A program made the position numbers and the translations under genes. The notes under the pieces were generated by a model, which saw nothing but the letters and a program-made list of their open reading frames with translations, ran no database searches and was not told the DNA's origin. Positions 10,291-22,265 of a stretch of 64,000 bases of DNA are shown here, piece after piece. This stretch comes from Pollenia angustigena (Eukaryota; Arthropoda; Insecta; Diptera; Polleniidae). Position 1 is the stretch's first letter; each line of letters opens with the position of its first letter. The stretch is taken from the NCBI GenBank assembly GCA_930367215.1, contig OV884059.1:24824945-24888944 (forward strand), given 5' to 3'.

Positions 10291-12614
10291 CATTGTATTA
10301 ATTTTTACCACGAATGTGTGCGTGTGTGGCTGTGTGCATACGGCAAATATTTCATTTTCATTAATTTTTCTTTATAAAAAATACTTATTTTTCTTAAGTC
10401 CACCTTTGAACTTTGTTCCTTTAATATTCTCTTTGCATTTTCTATTCATTACGATCACGGCAAATAACAAATGTTTTCATAAACAAGCCACATGTCACAA
10501 ATAAATCACTTAATTCAATCATCTTGAAAATTGATAACAAACCATTTACAAATGACAACTAATCATATTACAACAACAATAAAATTATATTAAAAAAAAA
10601 ACCAAAGAAAAGTACAAAAAAAACCAGCCCCCCTCTTAACTAGGCAATGAAAAATTTTCCTTAGCAAAAAAAAAAGAAAACCAAAAAAAACTCTGGTAAA
10701 AAATGAATTGAATGAAATAAAATCAAAATTACCGCACGTGTCCTTTCTAAAGGAAAAATAATCTAACACAACCTTTTGTTGCAATAACAACCAATTGACC
10801 ACTGATATTTCCCAAACAACAACTTAAAGAGAAGAAAAAAAATAACGATTGAAATTCCCCCTTAAAAAAAAGAGAAAAAAAAAAAAAAACGATGTGTATC
10901 AATGACCTCAATTCGTAGACTCATTTGTGATGCCTGGCACGCCACTCATTTTACTCGTTTGAAAATTGTTGTAAATGGCAACAAGAAACCCAGGACGTTG
11001 GATGTTTTTTTTTTGTTGTTTCTCCAATTTTATTTTCAATAAATTTTGTGTTAAAAAATAGAAGACAACAGACAAACGTTAACAATTGATTTGTACGCAT
11101 ACGATTTGCGTGAGTTTGGAGTGCCATGGCAGCCACAATAAAGGAAACCGAAAAGGCTGCTTGTGGAGCAGTCTTTTTTTTTTTTGATGTAGTTGTTATT
11201 ATTGTTGTGGCAAATGTTAACTCCCCATTGTATTGTATTTGTAGGTATAATCAGTAGGAAAGTTAAGTGATTTCCTACGTGATGTTTGATTTAAGATGTA
11301 TTTATCTATTATGTTATTTAACAGAAAGAAAAAAATTGCAAAAAAAATTATATGTACGAGGAAGGCATGCCAAGTATGAATGTCTAAGAAGAGTAAAAGA
11401 AGGCAAAAAAGCTTTTCAATTGATCATCTAGAACAAATCTGCCTGTTCCTTAAAATTCCTCTCACTTTATCTCAATTGTTACTTTAAAGTTTTTAATTTC
11501 TCTTGCAACTTTACTTGTTGTTTTTCCCATAAATATTTCATTTGTTTTCAAATACTTCTATCAATTACTTAAAATATCTAACTTAAATATGAACAAGTTT
11601 TCAAATAACTTTATTTTTTCTTCCATTTTTTTAATTCCTTTTGCCGGAATGAAAACACCTGTGCTAAAATGTTTCCTTTTCCTTTAGCAAACTTTGTATC
11701 TGTTCATCTGTTGACTGACTTCATGCATAAGACAATTTGTGATAATTGTTTTTCTATAGATAAACCAAAAGGTTTTTTTTCTTTCTTCTCAGGTTTCTTA
11801 CCCTTTTTGACTACTTTTATTACAGTTTTTGGTAAAAAAAAAAGTTCAAGTGAGTGTAGTTGGAGTAAAAGTAAATAGAAAAATTGGTTTAAAAATATAT
11901 TTGAAATAAACTTTTATATTTACCTTTTAGAGCTTATCAAGGAGACAGTCAGAGAAAATTTATAGTAAGTGTAAAGTTCATAAGGAATTGATTTGGCTAA
12001 TTTATGAAAGTAATTTAATTTTTTTGGTTGAAGATCTTGTATTTTAAGAAATCAAAATATGTACTACTACTGCTCAAGTGTTTTTATTTTACTTACTAAA
12101 ATTCATTTTGCAAGGATTTGTTTGAAATATAAGAGCAAACTTGTGGTTACTTTACGGGTACTCCATTAAATGGTTTTTTTTTAAGCCCAATAGAACTTAA
12201 AATTGCAGCGAAAAACATAAAAAAAAATTGATTTTAATAAAAAAAATTTCTTTTTTATAAAAGACAAAAATATATGGCATTTTTAAAGGATTTCGGTCAT
12301 TAGCCGCACTCAAGACGTCCAATTTATAAAGGGATAAGGACCACGATCGTCTTTACAGAATGCTGATAGCAAGCCGCAATGCATGATAAAATCCTTGGAG
12401 AAGAAATGGTAAGTGAAGAAGTGGTCAGGCGGATAAGGGTTCATAGGAAGGAGATAAGCGGATGCTCCTATGACATGGTTGGGAGTAGGGAAAGTAGAAG
12501 AAAAGCTGTCATTCAAATTCTTCATGTGGTTGAGTTGTGTTGGGACCTTCCTGAGGTTATTCATGCTAAATTGCTAGTTGGAAACCTCGCCAGACCAAAC
12601 GGTTTGTAACAGGA
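10291..12614. other. AT-rich non-coding DNA, nothing assigned
   Basis: Mostly A-rich (10580-10900) and T-rich tracts. Short frames in both strands have low-complexity composition and no recognisable domain. The last 300 bases (12310-12614) may be an upstream part of the following retrotransposon relic, but no motif proves it. Confidence 0.45.
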
Positions 12615-12741
12615 ATAAAGTCACGAAAAGCAGTGGGCTTCGGAGAGCACTCAAGGGAGCTCAACCTCAATTTATAGCGAAGAACTGGAAAGCACTATCA
12701 CTGTAGTGTTTCAGGCGAAGATAATTGCGATAGTTGTTTTC

Positions 12742-12859
12742 TTTTTTATACCTAAGCTAATCCCTCAAAGCTCTTCGCTTGCCTGCATGAATTCAGAATC
12801 ACTGGCGAGAATCAGACACCTAACCCCGGCGCTGATAGACTAGCTCACTACCAGCTAGC
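12742..12859 (-). mobile_element. SINE copy 1 (tRNA-derived family), minus strand
   Basis: On the plus strand it reads from a T-rich tail through CCTAAGCTAATCC, CTCTTCGCTTGCCTGCA, ACCCCGGCGCTGATAGAC and TCACTACCAGCTAGC, closely matching the copy at 42144. The tRNA-like head is therefore on the minus strand, truncated at GCTAGC. The B box is poorly kept. It interrupts the RNase H relic between the residues IIAI and KAVDWL, and GCGAT occurs on both sides, a possible short target duplication. Confidence 0.7.
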
Positions 12860-13190
12860 GATCAAGAAAGCTGTTGATTGGCTATTGGATATTTACACCG
12901 ATAGTCATGCCGCCGTTATGGCCATGGATACCCTCTTCCTGAGAATGAGAAGTGCCGCTCATCTCAAAACGAGATAACTGAGAAGTTTGATATCAGGATC
13001 ATATGGTTCTAGGGTGTGGGGATTTAGGGCCGATGTGCTTGCTTTCACTAAATCTGGAAGGCGTTGGGGTACCTTTGCTCTCCTGAAAACTCAAACTTTG
13101 GCGATCTATATACATAATATCGATATCGCTTAAGACAGATGGATTAAGGCTTGCCAGGCAGTTGTGGCTCGTATGAATGACGGACGCCTC

Positions 13191-13208
13191 TATATATATA
13201 TATATATA
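13191..13208. repeat. (TA)n microsatellite
   Basis: A run of TA dinucleotides lies within the RNase H relic and disrupts its frame. Confidence 0.85.
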
Positions 13209-13440
13209 ACTTTTGGTATCTGTTGTCACGGGACACTGTCTTATAGGTAGGTATGCAGAGTGTCTGGGAGCTTGACACTATGATTACTGCCGCAGCTGCC
13301 ATGACGAAGATGAGGAGGAGGATGTGTCACTTCCCCGCACTGGCTAGAAGGTGACTGGGATCCACTACCTTTGACGGATTGTATGATATCTCTAGCGTTA
13401 AACTTTTCTCCATTTTAAACTTCGTCAGGAGTTAAGTGGA

Positions 13441-15990
13441 ACTCCAGGGTATCACAATGGATTATTGGGTCTTAGTATGTCAGATACGTATGGTTGCGTT
13501 TGGGAAAAAGTTGCAGAAGGCGACATGCGTTTAGGAAGGCAGACTATTTCAACAAATCAAGCATTGACTTTTCCAAAGCGCTTTGTCTGCTACGCAAATC
13601 CTAAAGCACACATTTGGCTAAAATTTGTTAATAGTTTAGCGGTGACTACGAGGTTTCTTTCAGGTATAAATAGCTAAAAATTGTTGCCTACATATTTGAC
13701 AAACTCTCTTGTTTCTTTAAGTGTTGTTCTACGCATTTCTTCATAAGTGTCTTAGTAAATGTATGATCATTGTATAAAGTAGTTTGTTGACTAAAATTGG
13801 TTACATTCGGTAAAGATTTTTTAAGTAAACAAAAGACAAATTTTTCTTTTAAATCTCTTAAGAGACTGCAAAGACTTTAGCAGCAGCCGAAAATCTATAT
13901 GTTCATACAAGTGTGGTTGAATAAGAAACGAATGAAATAGTAAAACTTACTTCATAAGTAGTGTATGAATGTGTAACAAGACGTTTGTTTGAGTTTATAT
14001 ACTTAAATAAAAACTACTTATTATTTAAAACATTTATCTGTTTAAACATTCATACATACACATTCATCCTTATTCTCTGCCATTCTATTCATCTATACTC
14101 GTTTACAAAAATGAACAGAATATACTTTTACTGTAATTAATTCAAATCCTGCTAATTGCATTTTATTTATTTTTCATGTTTGAGTGTTTAAAAGTACAAA
14201 GAAAAACAAATTTCTTTAAGTATTTTATTAAAAAAGTTTAACGAAATTTATTACAAAAAAATAAGGAATATGCTAGAAAAGAACAACATTTGCAGGAAGA
14301 GTAAAACTTTAGAACCAAATGCCTGAAAAGATTTTATAATATTTTTCAAAATGTCATTTCATTTTGCTACCGTAATCAAAAGTAAATTACACACGCGTGC
14401 CTTAAACGTAAATCATTTAAAAAAGTTTTTGGTCTTCTTTTAAAAGCTTTAGTTTGGTTTGGTATGGCTTGCTTTTTAGTTATTGTTGACCAATGCGCAG
14501 GAGTTTGATAATTTATTAACTTGCAGATAATTTTATACAATAAACCACACATAATACATTGTACAGCATATACAAATGTAAGTACTGAAAAGTGTTTTTA
14601 CTTGGCAGTCTTCCTATAAGTTTATATTAAAGATCAAGTTTTTTTTAATATTTTTGTTGGGAACACAAACCCGTTTATTTCAGTGAGGCCAGGGCCATGT
14701 TATTCACATTCAATAGCTGCTCTTCCACCTTAATTTAGTAGTCTTCTTTTGTAGTTTTATTCTATTGTTGGGTTCGGAACAACACCTACATTGTCGCCAG
14801 ACTACGCCAACAATACATACACGCTTATGCTGTTATTGCTTTAAAGCATTTATGACGATATTGAATTTCTTATGTTGTTTTTATGTTGCAATATCTTTTT
14901 GGCTGGCATCACTTTTTCCCTTGTTATTGCTGCAAATCCATTGCTAATTCAATGGTTTTTAATGTGTGTGTGTGGTTTTTTTTAAGAGGCAGACTGCCAC
15001 AGGTTTGTTGTGTGTGCATACGATTAATCAGCACCTATTTATGTTTAATTTTTGGCAAAAGAAATTTATGAGTTTTTAATGATTTGATATAAATGAGTTA
15101 AATAAAAGCGGAGGCGAATTTTGTTTTTCAGTAAAGCATATAAGGAATTAAGTGAAAGAATAAGCTTTAAAGAAAAATGAAAGTAAGTTAGAAAAATGAT
15201 CTTTGAAGTGATATAGATTTTCTCGTATGTTTGGAAACTAACTAACCGTTTAAAAGTTATTGATTTAAAAGTTGTTAAGGGACTGGCTATTTTATCTTGT
15301 AAGCATTCTTTTAAAAAGTCAATAGATTTGCCACATATTAATCGGCGATTAAGGTTAAAACACGGAAGAATTTAAAAGCTCTGCATAATATTAATATCCA
15401 GAAAACAATTTAAGCACATCGCCGCGCTTTTTGCTTAGGAGCTACAACTATCTTGTGTCTTTTTAGGCTCTGTTGGATACGCACATCTTACAGAAAGAAA
15501 GACGGAATGACCAACCTTTTGTAACTTAGCCTTAAACGAAAGCTAAATTCTTAACCAACGTTTGTAAAATATACTCCCTCCCCCTCGCTACATGTGCAAA
15601 CCACGATAACTGTGATTCCGGAGTGGCCCATTAAGCCCCCAACCATAATATGCATAAGTTAGCTTAAGCCACTTTCAAAAAATAGCGAAACCTCCGTTAA
15701 ATGCACTTTAAGACACAAAATAAAAATAAAACATTTAATTCCGCAGGGAATATGCGATCAGTTTTGCACTTTGCTTTAGCTTATAGACTCAACAAACGGA
15801 AAAGTTTGCTTAAGTTCAATATGATTAACAAGCATTCGCAAGTTGCTTAAATTAGCTTATGTATAATTTGGGTGGGTCCTTTGAAATCTATGTTCTACTA
15901 TGGACTACTGGGTCCTGTGTTATTTGATTTGTCACTATTCAAATTCGATCTTTTAGCGGTCTGCCAATTTTTATCCGGCCTTGAACTCAT
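13441..15990. other. AT-rich non-coding DNA, nothing assigned
   Basis: Frames are short and without domains. No inverted ends or tandem structure were recognised. Confidence 0.45.
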
Positions 15991-15992
15991 GG

Positions 15993-16080
15993 CTTAAAAA
16001 ACTGCAATCGAAACACAGAACCGGCGAACAAAAAACAAAAATTTGTGTACAACTTTTCGCTTTTTGAGTTGGTTTGACAG
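15993..16080. mobile_element. Truncated copy of the CTGCAG-ended MITE
   Basis: The start TAAAAAACTGCAATCGAAAC and the inner text ACTTTTCGCTTTTTGAGTTGGTTTGACAG (first 20 bases and last 9) match the complete copy at 53549-53736. The right inverted end is not found, so this is a broken copy. Confidence 0.6.
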
Positions 16081-18234
16081 TAAATAATAATATTTATGTA
16101 GCTTGACACTAATATATAAGAAGATAAATAAAATATGAAAGTTCTCTCACGTTATAACAGAGCCAGTAAAAAGAACAAATTATAACAAAGAAAATAATAA
16201 AAAGTGCTAATAATGTGACACCAGTCCATTGATAGTTACGAACAAGACGCTGGTTTTCCAACCAGTATAGCAATGAGGATTTACATCCGACTTATACTGA
16301 GTGAGATATACATGTAGTCTGGGTCGTGGCAAAGCGGTAAATATTTCTGAGGCTTACACCGGAAATCAGACGGTCAAAATGTAGAGTCTTGGATGTAATA
16401 CGATGATGGGCAATAGAGGTAGGGCACTAGGTTCAATAGGCAGCCGACACGAGAATGGCTCACTTGCGTCCTAATAGAGGTTCCTTTGTGATATCGTAGG
16501 GCACAAGGTCTGATTACAATTGAAGCAAAAGCTCCCAGGAATAAAAAAAGTGTGTGAGTGAAGATCGTGTAAAGAGATTAAAGAAAAAATTAGGCAAAGT
16601 AAGTATTAAGAAGCAACAAATTTGAAACAAGCATGTGTTTTTTTCAAATTAATGTTAAGGGCCCTGGACGCAGCTGATTTGCACACACCCCAGCCTCAAA
16701 CCCGGAGTAAACGGGAGGTAAAATAGAATATAATAAGTCAGTAATTAGAGGATACATAAAAAAGTCTGGAATCAATATTTGATATACATAAGTATTATAC
16801 ACCCTCTTTTAATCTAATTAACCTGGTTTGCTATCGCTTCTCGAGCTAAGCGCCCAAAAAATGGTTATTATTTGGGACTCTCAATCCTGCATTATAAGAA
16901 GTTCTTGAAATGAAATGAAAATTTTCCGTACAGAAGTTTTTTAACGCAGTGATAAGTTAGGGCATCTGGTATCACACTAGTCTTTAAAAATATGTCTCGG
17001 ATCTAGTTTCAAGCTTAGAAAATAATCAAGAAAGTTATATTAGTTGACGAAGGTTTCACTATTTTAGCGGACTATTTTGTGCAGACTAGATCCAAATAAA
17101 CCTAATCTTTTCTTCCAGGTTAATATGTACCCATTTATCTTACTATTTGCTTAATTTTCTAGAAAACCTTGGCATTAATACCTTAAGCTCAACTTTATAT
17201 GGTCGCAGCTGCACAATTTTCTTCAAAACATCTACCGTTAAAACTTCCCCGCAACCGAAAACAAAAGCATACTTCAAAACATGCTGTTTCGTGGCTACTG
17301 TGCATTAGAACCAAAAAAAAAAAAAACCAATCTAAATATTACCAATTTGTGTTTGCTGTTGTTTTCTCCACGAGTTTCCAAAAACATCAATGACAATTAC
17401 AAAAACACACAAAAAGCAAATCCAAAATGGGATAAAGAAAGAATAAGCTACAAAAATTATGACGACTTTCGAAAACTAATACACTATTACAAGACAAACA
17501 CATGCATACACACAAACACGCCGGGACTCCTCTGTAGTTAAGGCCCGACTGAATGATGAAAGTAGTGAAGATGAGTTTGACGCACGATACCATAGAAAGA
17601 CGGACGGAACAACAAAAATAGCTGGCTTATTGCTGACAATAATGATGAGGATATGAACAATAACAGCAACATATGATGATGGTTAAAAAACATAATTAAA
17701 CGCACATACAGCAGGATACAAGTCTGGCAGCAAGTGCGTTTGTTTGGGTTCCTGAGTGCTCATTTCCACAAATACCAAGTCTATATAATGAATGAATGAA
17801 GATAGAGAAGTGTATGCTATTTTTGGTTGTGTGTATTAAGAATTGAGCACTTGCAGTCTTATACATGGCTGGTATTATGATTTAATCATTTCATTTGCTA
17901 CCTTGAGACAGTCAACAGGCAGAAAGGAATTGCACATTATGAGTAATTGGTGAATATATACTTTCTTTCTCCCAACGAACTCCGGAGCAAAATGACTGTT
18001 CACCTTCTCACTCAAGCTAGCTCTTGGCGGAAGCCATTGCCCGGGAACTACTTGGCCTATGACCGGAAGTAGTGAGCTGCTTGGACAGAATCATTTCTGG
18101 TCACTCCCAAGTGAATGACAATCAGAAACATTCCGCACTACGAGCCCCTTTGTTTATCCCGATTTTCATTATGTCTAGAGATAGAACCCAAGGTGGCCCA
18201 ATTATTTCGCGATGTTCTTTGACTTTAATTTTTT
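16081..18234. other. Unassigned mixed-composition DNA
   Basis: At 16200-16520 and 17990-18170 the base composition is more balanced than in the surroundings, which in this window usually marks old transposon DNA. I could not translate either block into a known protein. The rest is AT-rich. Confidence 0.4.
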
Positions 18235-18840
18235 AATATTTGAAAAAATTTTGTTTTGCTTTTGGATTTTGTGTATTTAATACTTTCGTGATAACGGCCA
18301 AGTGGCCGTCACCAACAATAGTGACCATACGAATCCGATTTATAGCATTTTCTATCACTCTTGCCAGAACTTTCGGCGATATTCTTTTTGAAGGCTTCAA
18401 GAGGCTGAGTCTTGTTGACATTGACTCATGACTTTAACAAACCCCACATAAAGACGTCTAGAACAGTCAAATCAGGTGATCTTGCCGGCCAGTATTAATC
18501 ACTTAAACAAGAGATAAGGCGTCCCGGAAAACCCTACGAATGTCGATTGTAGGTCTTGCAGTATGCGCCGTTGCTCCATCTTGTTTGAGCCACAAGCGCT
18601 CCAGTGTTAATTCAACCAGTTGAGGTAGAATAAATCCGCTCAGAGTATTTTTAAGGCCCACGGAGTTTTTGAAAAAAAGAAGATCATATGTTTCCTTAAG
18701 GGCTAACCCCACATCATACAATAAATTTAAGAGGCTGTAATTGCTCTTTGTGTATTACCTGCGGATGCGATTAATCTGCTTATTCACGTATTCAAAGATA
18801 TTGAAATGAAACTCGAAGCAATTATTCCCCTTTCTTTTTA
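18235..18840 (-). pseudogene. Tc1/mariner-like transposase relic, C-terminal two thirds
   Basis: Read on the minus strand, this is the DDE catalytic domain of a mariner-like transposase. It begins with FHFNIFEYVNKQ (the block after the first catalytic Asp), continues through FFKNSVGL, and shows LWLKQDGATAHTARPTI (about 18535-18600), which holds the second catalytic Asp. WPARSPDLTVLDVFMWGLLKS (about 18435-18495, 20 residues typical of the family) holds the third Asp. The end, GDGHLAVITK, is the C-terminus of this family. Frameshifts separate the blocks, so it is dead. The N-terminal helix-turn-helix part and inverted ends were not found. Confidence 0.8.
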
Positions 18841-18849
18841 CTTCACAAC

Positions 18850-20585
18850 TGTCAAAGCAGAACGAACATTTACCGCCATTTGATAAACTTATATCGATAA
18901 ACTGGCGACGATCAACATTACAGGAAATTAATTACATATTCCATAGTCTAGGAAGAACCTTCAACACCATCGAAGAGCTCAGAGATATAGCTGCTCGTAG
19001 ACAAATATGGAGACAACTTATAAACGGCATATTACTAGTGTGGCGGCCGCTTGTAATCATAAGATGACGAGCAAGGCAGTAGTGGCGATTTAGTCGTGTC
19101 CATCTATTGAAACCTCGCTGACGAGCAACTTAATAGAATACATTGATTTTAACGTCAAAGTTGTCCTTAAACAATTTGGGTTTAAGATGCAACATAATCG
19201 GCCTAGTAGGAAAACAGTTTTGAGCCCAACTTTGTATCAACCTTCGCAAAAAATTGCCACAGATCTAGATTCTTATAGTCGATGTAGGGTATCACAGATT
19301 CGGCATAGCCAAAATATTGTAAATGCTAGTGAGAGAGCCGGAATTTGTATCGTTGTATAGATGACTGGCTACAATTTAGTTTGGTTGCTTGATTGAATAA
19401 AAGTACGATGCATAGACGGATAGTTAGTTTTATGGATAAATAGTAGTCAATATTCAAAAGCTCTTCTAACACATACTCTTTTGCACAAATGCTAGATATA
19501 CATTCTGCGTATTGTGAAAATGTAGTTTATAAAGACTACCACTGTCAGTGTCTGTCTGTCTGTCTGTCTACATTATTGAAAATATTGTTCTTGGTTTTAA
19601 CTGATGTTGCAGTCATCATTATTGTATGCTTAACGTAAGTTTACTTTAGTTTAGTATTACACAATTAAAAACATTTGTGTCCAAAAAATAATAAAACAGA
19701 AAATCAAAAAAGCAAAAACAAAAAAATGTTTCTACGTTTAATTACAAAATGAATGTTCAAAGATCTATACATCTATAAAACATGTTCAGACATTGACACA
19801 CAAAACACAAATACGCAAATGTCCTTTATGGGAGAAGGGTTTTTCATTATTATGTTTTTTTAAGGGGTAGGGATGTGGTGTGAGCATTGTATGTTCAATT
19901 CTTTTGTTTTTATTATTAGATATTTGCAATATATTTGTAAAGAAATAAATTTTGTGTAATGAAATCCAAAAACCACATGTAGACAAATTCATAAGCACAC
20001 ACACCCTCGTCCCATTTCCTAAGCAGGACCAAATCATCCAAACCCCCAAGATGTTTGTGGTATTGGTTAGCAAATGCTTAAAAATTGCGATTGGAAAGGG
20101 ATTTTTTAAAGGCTTTTGGAAAAGTTAGGACGAGTAGAAGTTTATTAAGTAGAGAATGTCTAACAAATACCATTTAAGACCTTCTGTTTTGGTTGGACTT
20201 AAAGAAGAAGAATTCAGTTTATATTCTAATAGCTTTATGGGTTCAATGTTAGAACGTTACTGCTATTCGATATTTATTTAAAGAAAGCAGATGAAGGTAA
20301 ATCGACTTTAACTTTGAGACTAGATCTTCTCAAGTCGTTCTTTTGATATGTTTAAGATTGACTTGGATACCAACCATTACCTTATAGTTTCATAGTTCTT
20401 GTAATACCGGTTGATTTATGAAATTGCCTTTATCTCCAGGGCGGCGTATAAGTATCGTTATGATTTATTTAATGAAGAACTGGTTTTTTTCTGAATTTAT
20501 TAAACGTTGGCATTTATTTAAATTTGGATTATAGTCGCATTATGTTTTAAAGATAAAATCTTTCAAATGGTGCTTCAGGTTCCAG
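18850..20585. other. Unassigned DNA with a TGTC microsatellite
   Basis: The stretch contains a (TGTC)n run at about 19552-19569. A plus-strand frame at 18945-19035 vaguely resembles the end of a LINE protein but is too short to call. Otherwise AT-rich with nothing recognised. Confidence 0.4.
19548..19570. repeat. (TGTC)n microsatellite
   Basis: A run of about five TGTC units. Confidence 0.85.
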
Positions 20586-20589
20586 CGCC

Positions 20590-21025
20590 CTCACTTCTTT
20601 TCGGATATTCGTCTTATTAAAATACACTATAGCCTTTAGGTAAGGTTTTCGAGATAAACGAGAGGCGTTTAATCTGGCAAACGCTATGGCCAGTTAAATA
20701 CGAAAAACGCGAAAAACTGGAGGGTCAAATTTGTACGAACTGTGTAAGCTGTGGTTTTTAAAAAATGTTCACATTTACTGCAATTGTTCGTCGTCTTCGA
20801 AAAAATGTGGTCTAATGATCTTTTCTGAGGTTAGTCCACACCACGATGATCAACAATTATTCTTATATTTCGGTTGCCCGATATACTGCCAATTTGTTTA
20901 TTCGCGTGACCATTGAGGTGAAAATGAGCCTCGTCGCTCATTCTTAGATATGATCTTTGAACAATTTTGGCTCTTTTCTCTGAGTGGGATTTGTCCCGAG
21001 TCTTTCCATCATAAATTTCCAAAGA
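20590..21025 (-). pseudogene. Second mariner-like transposase relic, internally deleted
   Basis: On the minus strand the sequence gives MSDEAHFHLNGHANKQIGS (about 20895-20950), the block with the first catalytic Asp. It is followed by a weak RPHFFEDDEQL segment, and then a frame-broken stretch matching the block around the third Asp and the YVK-VY motif (about 20625-20700). The QDGAT block with the second Asp is absent, so there is an internal deletion. The family is the same as the relics at 18235 and 60860. No terminal repeats were identified. Confidence 0.68.
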
Positions 21026-21359
21026 TTTTCGAAGTTAATACTGAAAAAAACACATAAAAACCCGTAATAAAAAATGTGATCACTTAATAAACCCAAACGT
21101 TACTAAAGCGCCCATTCTTCTTTGGGTGCCTATTCTTCTTACGGATAAACCAGAGAGGCGACAATAAGAATACTAAGGGTCATAAAGAATGGACGGTGAT
21201 AATTTGGAGGGAATTTGTGTCAATTGTTCTTAAAGCACTTATGCTGCGATCAGTGAATACAATATTATAATAAAAAGGAATGAATTTTAGAAGGTGAAAA
21301 CCAGACGTTACTAGTGATAATGTGCTCAAAGTATAGTAACTCCAGAGGAAAGGCCAATA
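21026..21359. other. Unassigned spacer
   Basis: No coding or repeat structure recognised between the transposase relic and the tandem repeat. Confidence 0.4.
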
Positions 21360-22265
21360 ACACAGAACTAGTTATCAGACTGGATTTTGTGCGGGCAGTG
21401 ACTCATTCTATCTTTTTCTATTACTTTATATAAAAGGGATCTATCATATTAACATGGTTCAATCGGGACAATATCTGCGACACGCAATTTATTAACCGAA
21501 ATTAAATGTGTCTATATAGATTATTTGAGCGACCTGTTGCAAAGTGTCAGAAAGCTGCCAATTAACTGTCTCCTAAAACATAGCCATATTAAAGAAACAC
21601 AAAGAGTTAGAATTATAACCAGTCCCTACAACTTTAGAACTGTCACGTGGCAAGTTTAGTGTTGTTTCTCTTTTTCATACCATTCTATCTCGTTCTATTA
21701 CTTTATATGAAGGGGATCTGTCATATTAACATGGTTCGCTCGGAACAATATCTGCAACATTCAGTATATAAACCGATATTGTTTGTGTCTATTTAGGTTA
21801 TTTAAGTGACCTGTTACAAAGTGTCAAAAAGGTGCCAATTAACTCCCTCCTCGGCCATCACCAAGTTAAAGTGACAAGTCCCCTTAATACAAATGGTTAG
21901 AACTATAACCAGTCCCTACAATTTTAGAACTGCCACGTGGCAAGTTTAGTGTTGTTTCTCTTTCTCCTAGGAATTTTATCTGGTTCTATAACTTTATATG
22001 AAGGGGATCCGTCATATAAACATGGTTCGCTCAGGACAATATCTGCAACATGCAATATATAAACCGAAATAGTATGTGTCTATTCAGGTTTTTTAAGTGA
22101 ACTGTTACAAAGTGTCAAAAAGGTGCCAATTAACCCCCTCCTAGGCACCATCTCCATGTTAAAGGGACAAGGCCCCTTTTTATAAAGTGTAAGAAATAGA
22201 ACTGGTCCCTATCACTTAAGAACTGTGACGTTACCAGTTTAGTGGTAGATTCCTTTCCCCTATTA
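21360..22265. repeat. Tandem repeat, about three units of 275-295 bp
   Basis: Each unit has the order: ACTTTATATGAAGGGGATC, CATATTAACATGGTTCGCTC, ACAATATCTGCAACA, TATAAACCGA, GTGTCTAT, GACCTGTTACAAAGTGTCA, GTGCCAATTAACT, TATAACCAGTCCCTACA, GAACTGTCACGTGGCAAGTT, TAGTGTTGTTTCTCTTT. The GTGCCAATTAAC landmark falls near 21555, 21832 and 22122, giving periods of about 277 and 290. The units differ by point changes and small indels. No ORF runs through them. Confidence 0.88.

Larger units (their letters stand above)
12615..13440 (+). pseudogene. Relic of a non-LTR element C-terminus: RNase H plus CCHC tail, split by a SINE
   Basis: Translated in changing frames this reads as a retrotransposon RNase H domain: VVFQAKIIAI (about 12697-12732), then after a SINE insertion KAVDWL and IYTDSHAAVMAMDTLFLR (12891-12950, with the catalytic TDS), then FDIRIIWF (about 12988-13012, in place of a WVPGH block). 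The C-terminal tail follows: VVTGHCLIGRYAECLG (about 13219-13270) and CRSCHDEDEEEDV (about 13290-13330). Stops, frameshifts and a TA microsatellite interrupt it. RNase H with this tail is typical of I/LOA-type fly LINEs. The reverse transcriptase itself is missing. Confidence 0.72.

Noticed and set aside
18945..19040. Plus-strand text GRTFNTIEELRDIAARRQIW resembling the end of a LINE protein
   Set aside because: Too short and isolated; no other LINE motif lies upstream.
21360..22265. CRISPR-like repeat array
   Set aside because: Units are about 285 bp, contiguous and diverged, without short repeats and unique spacers; the genome is eukaryotic.
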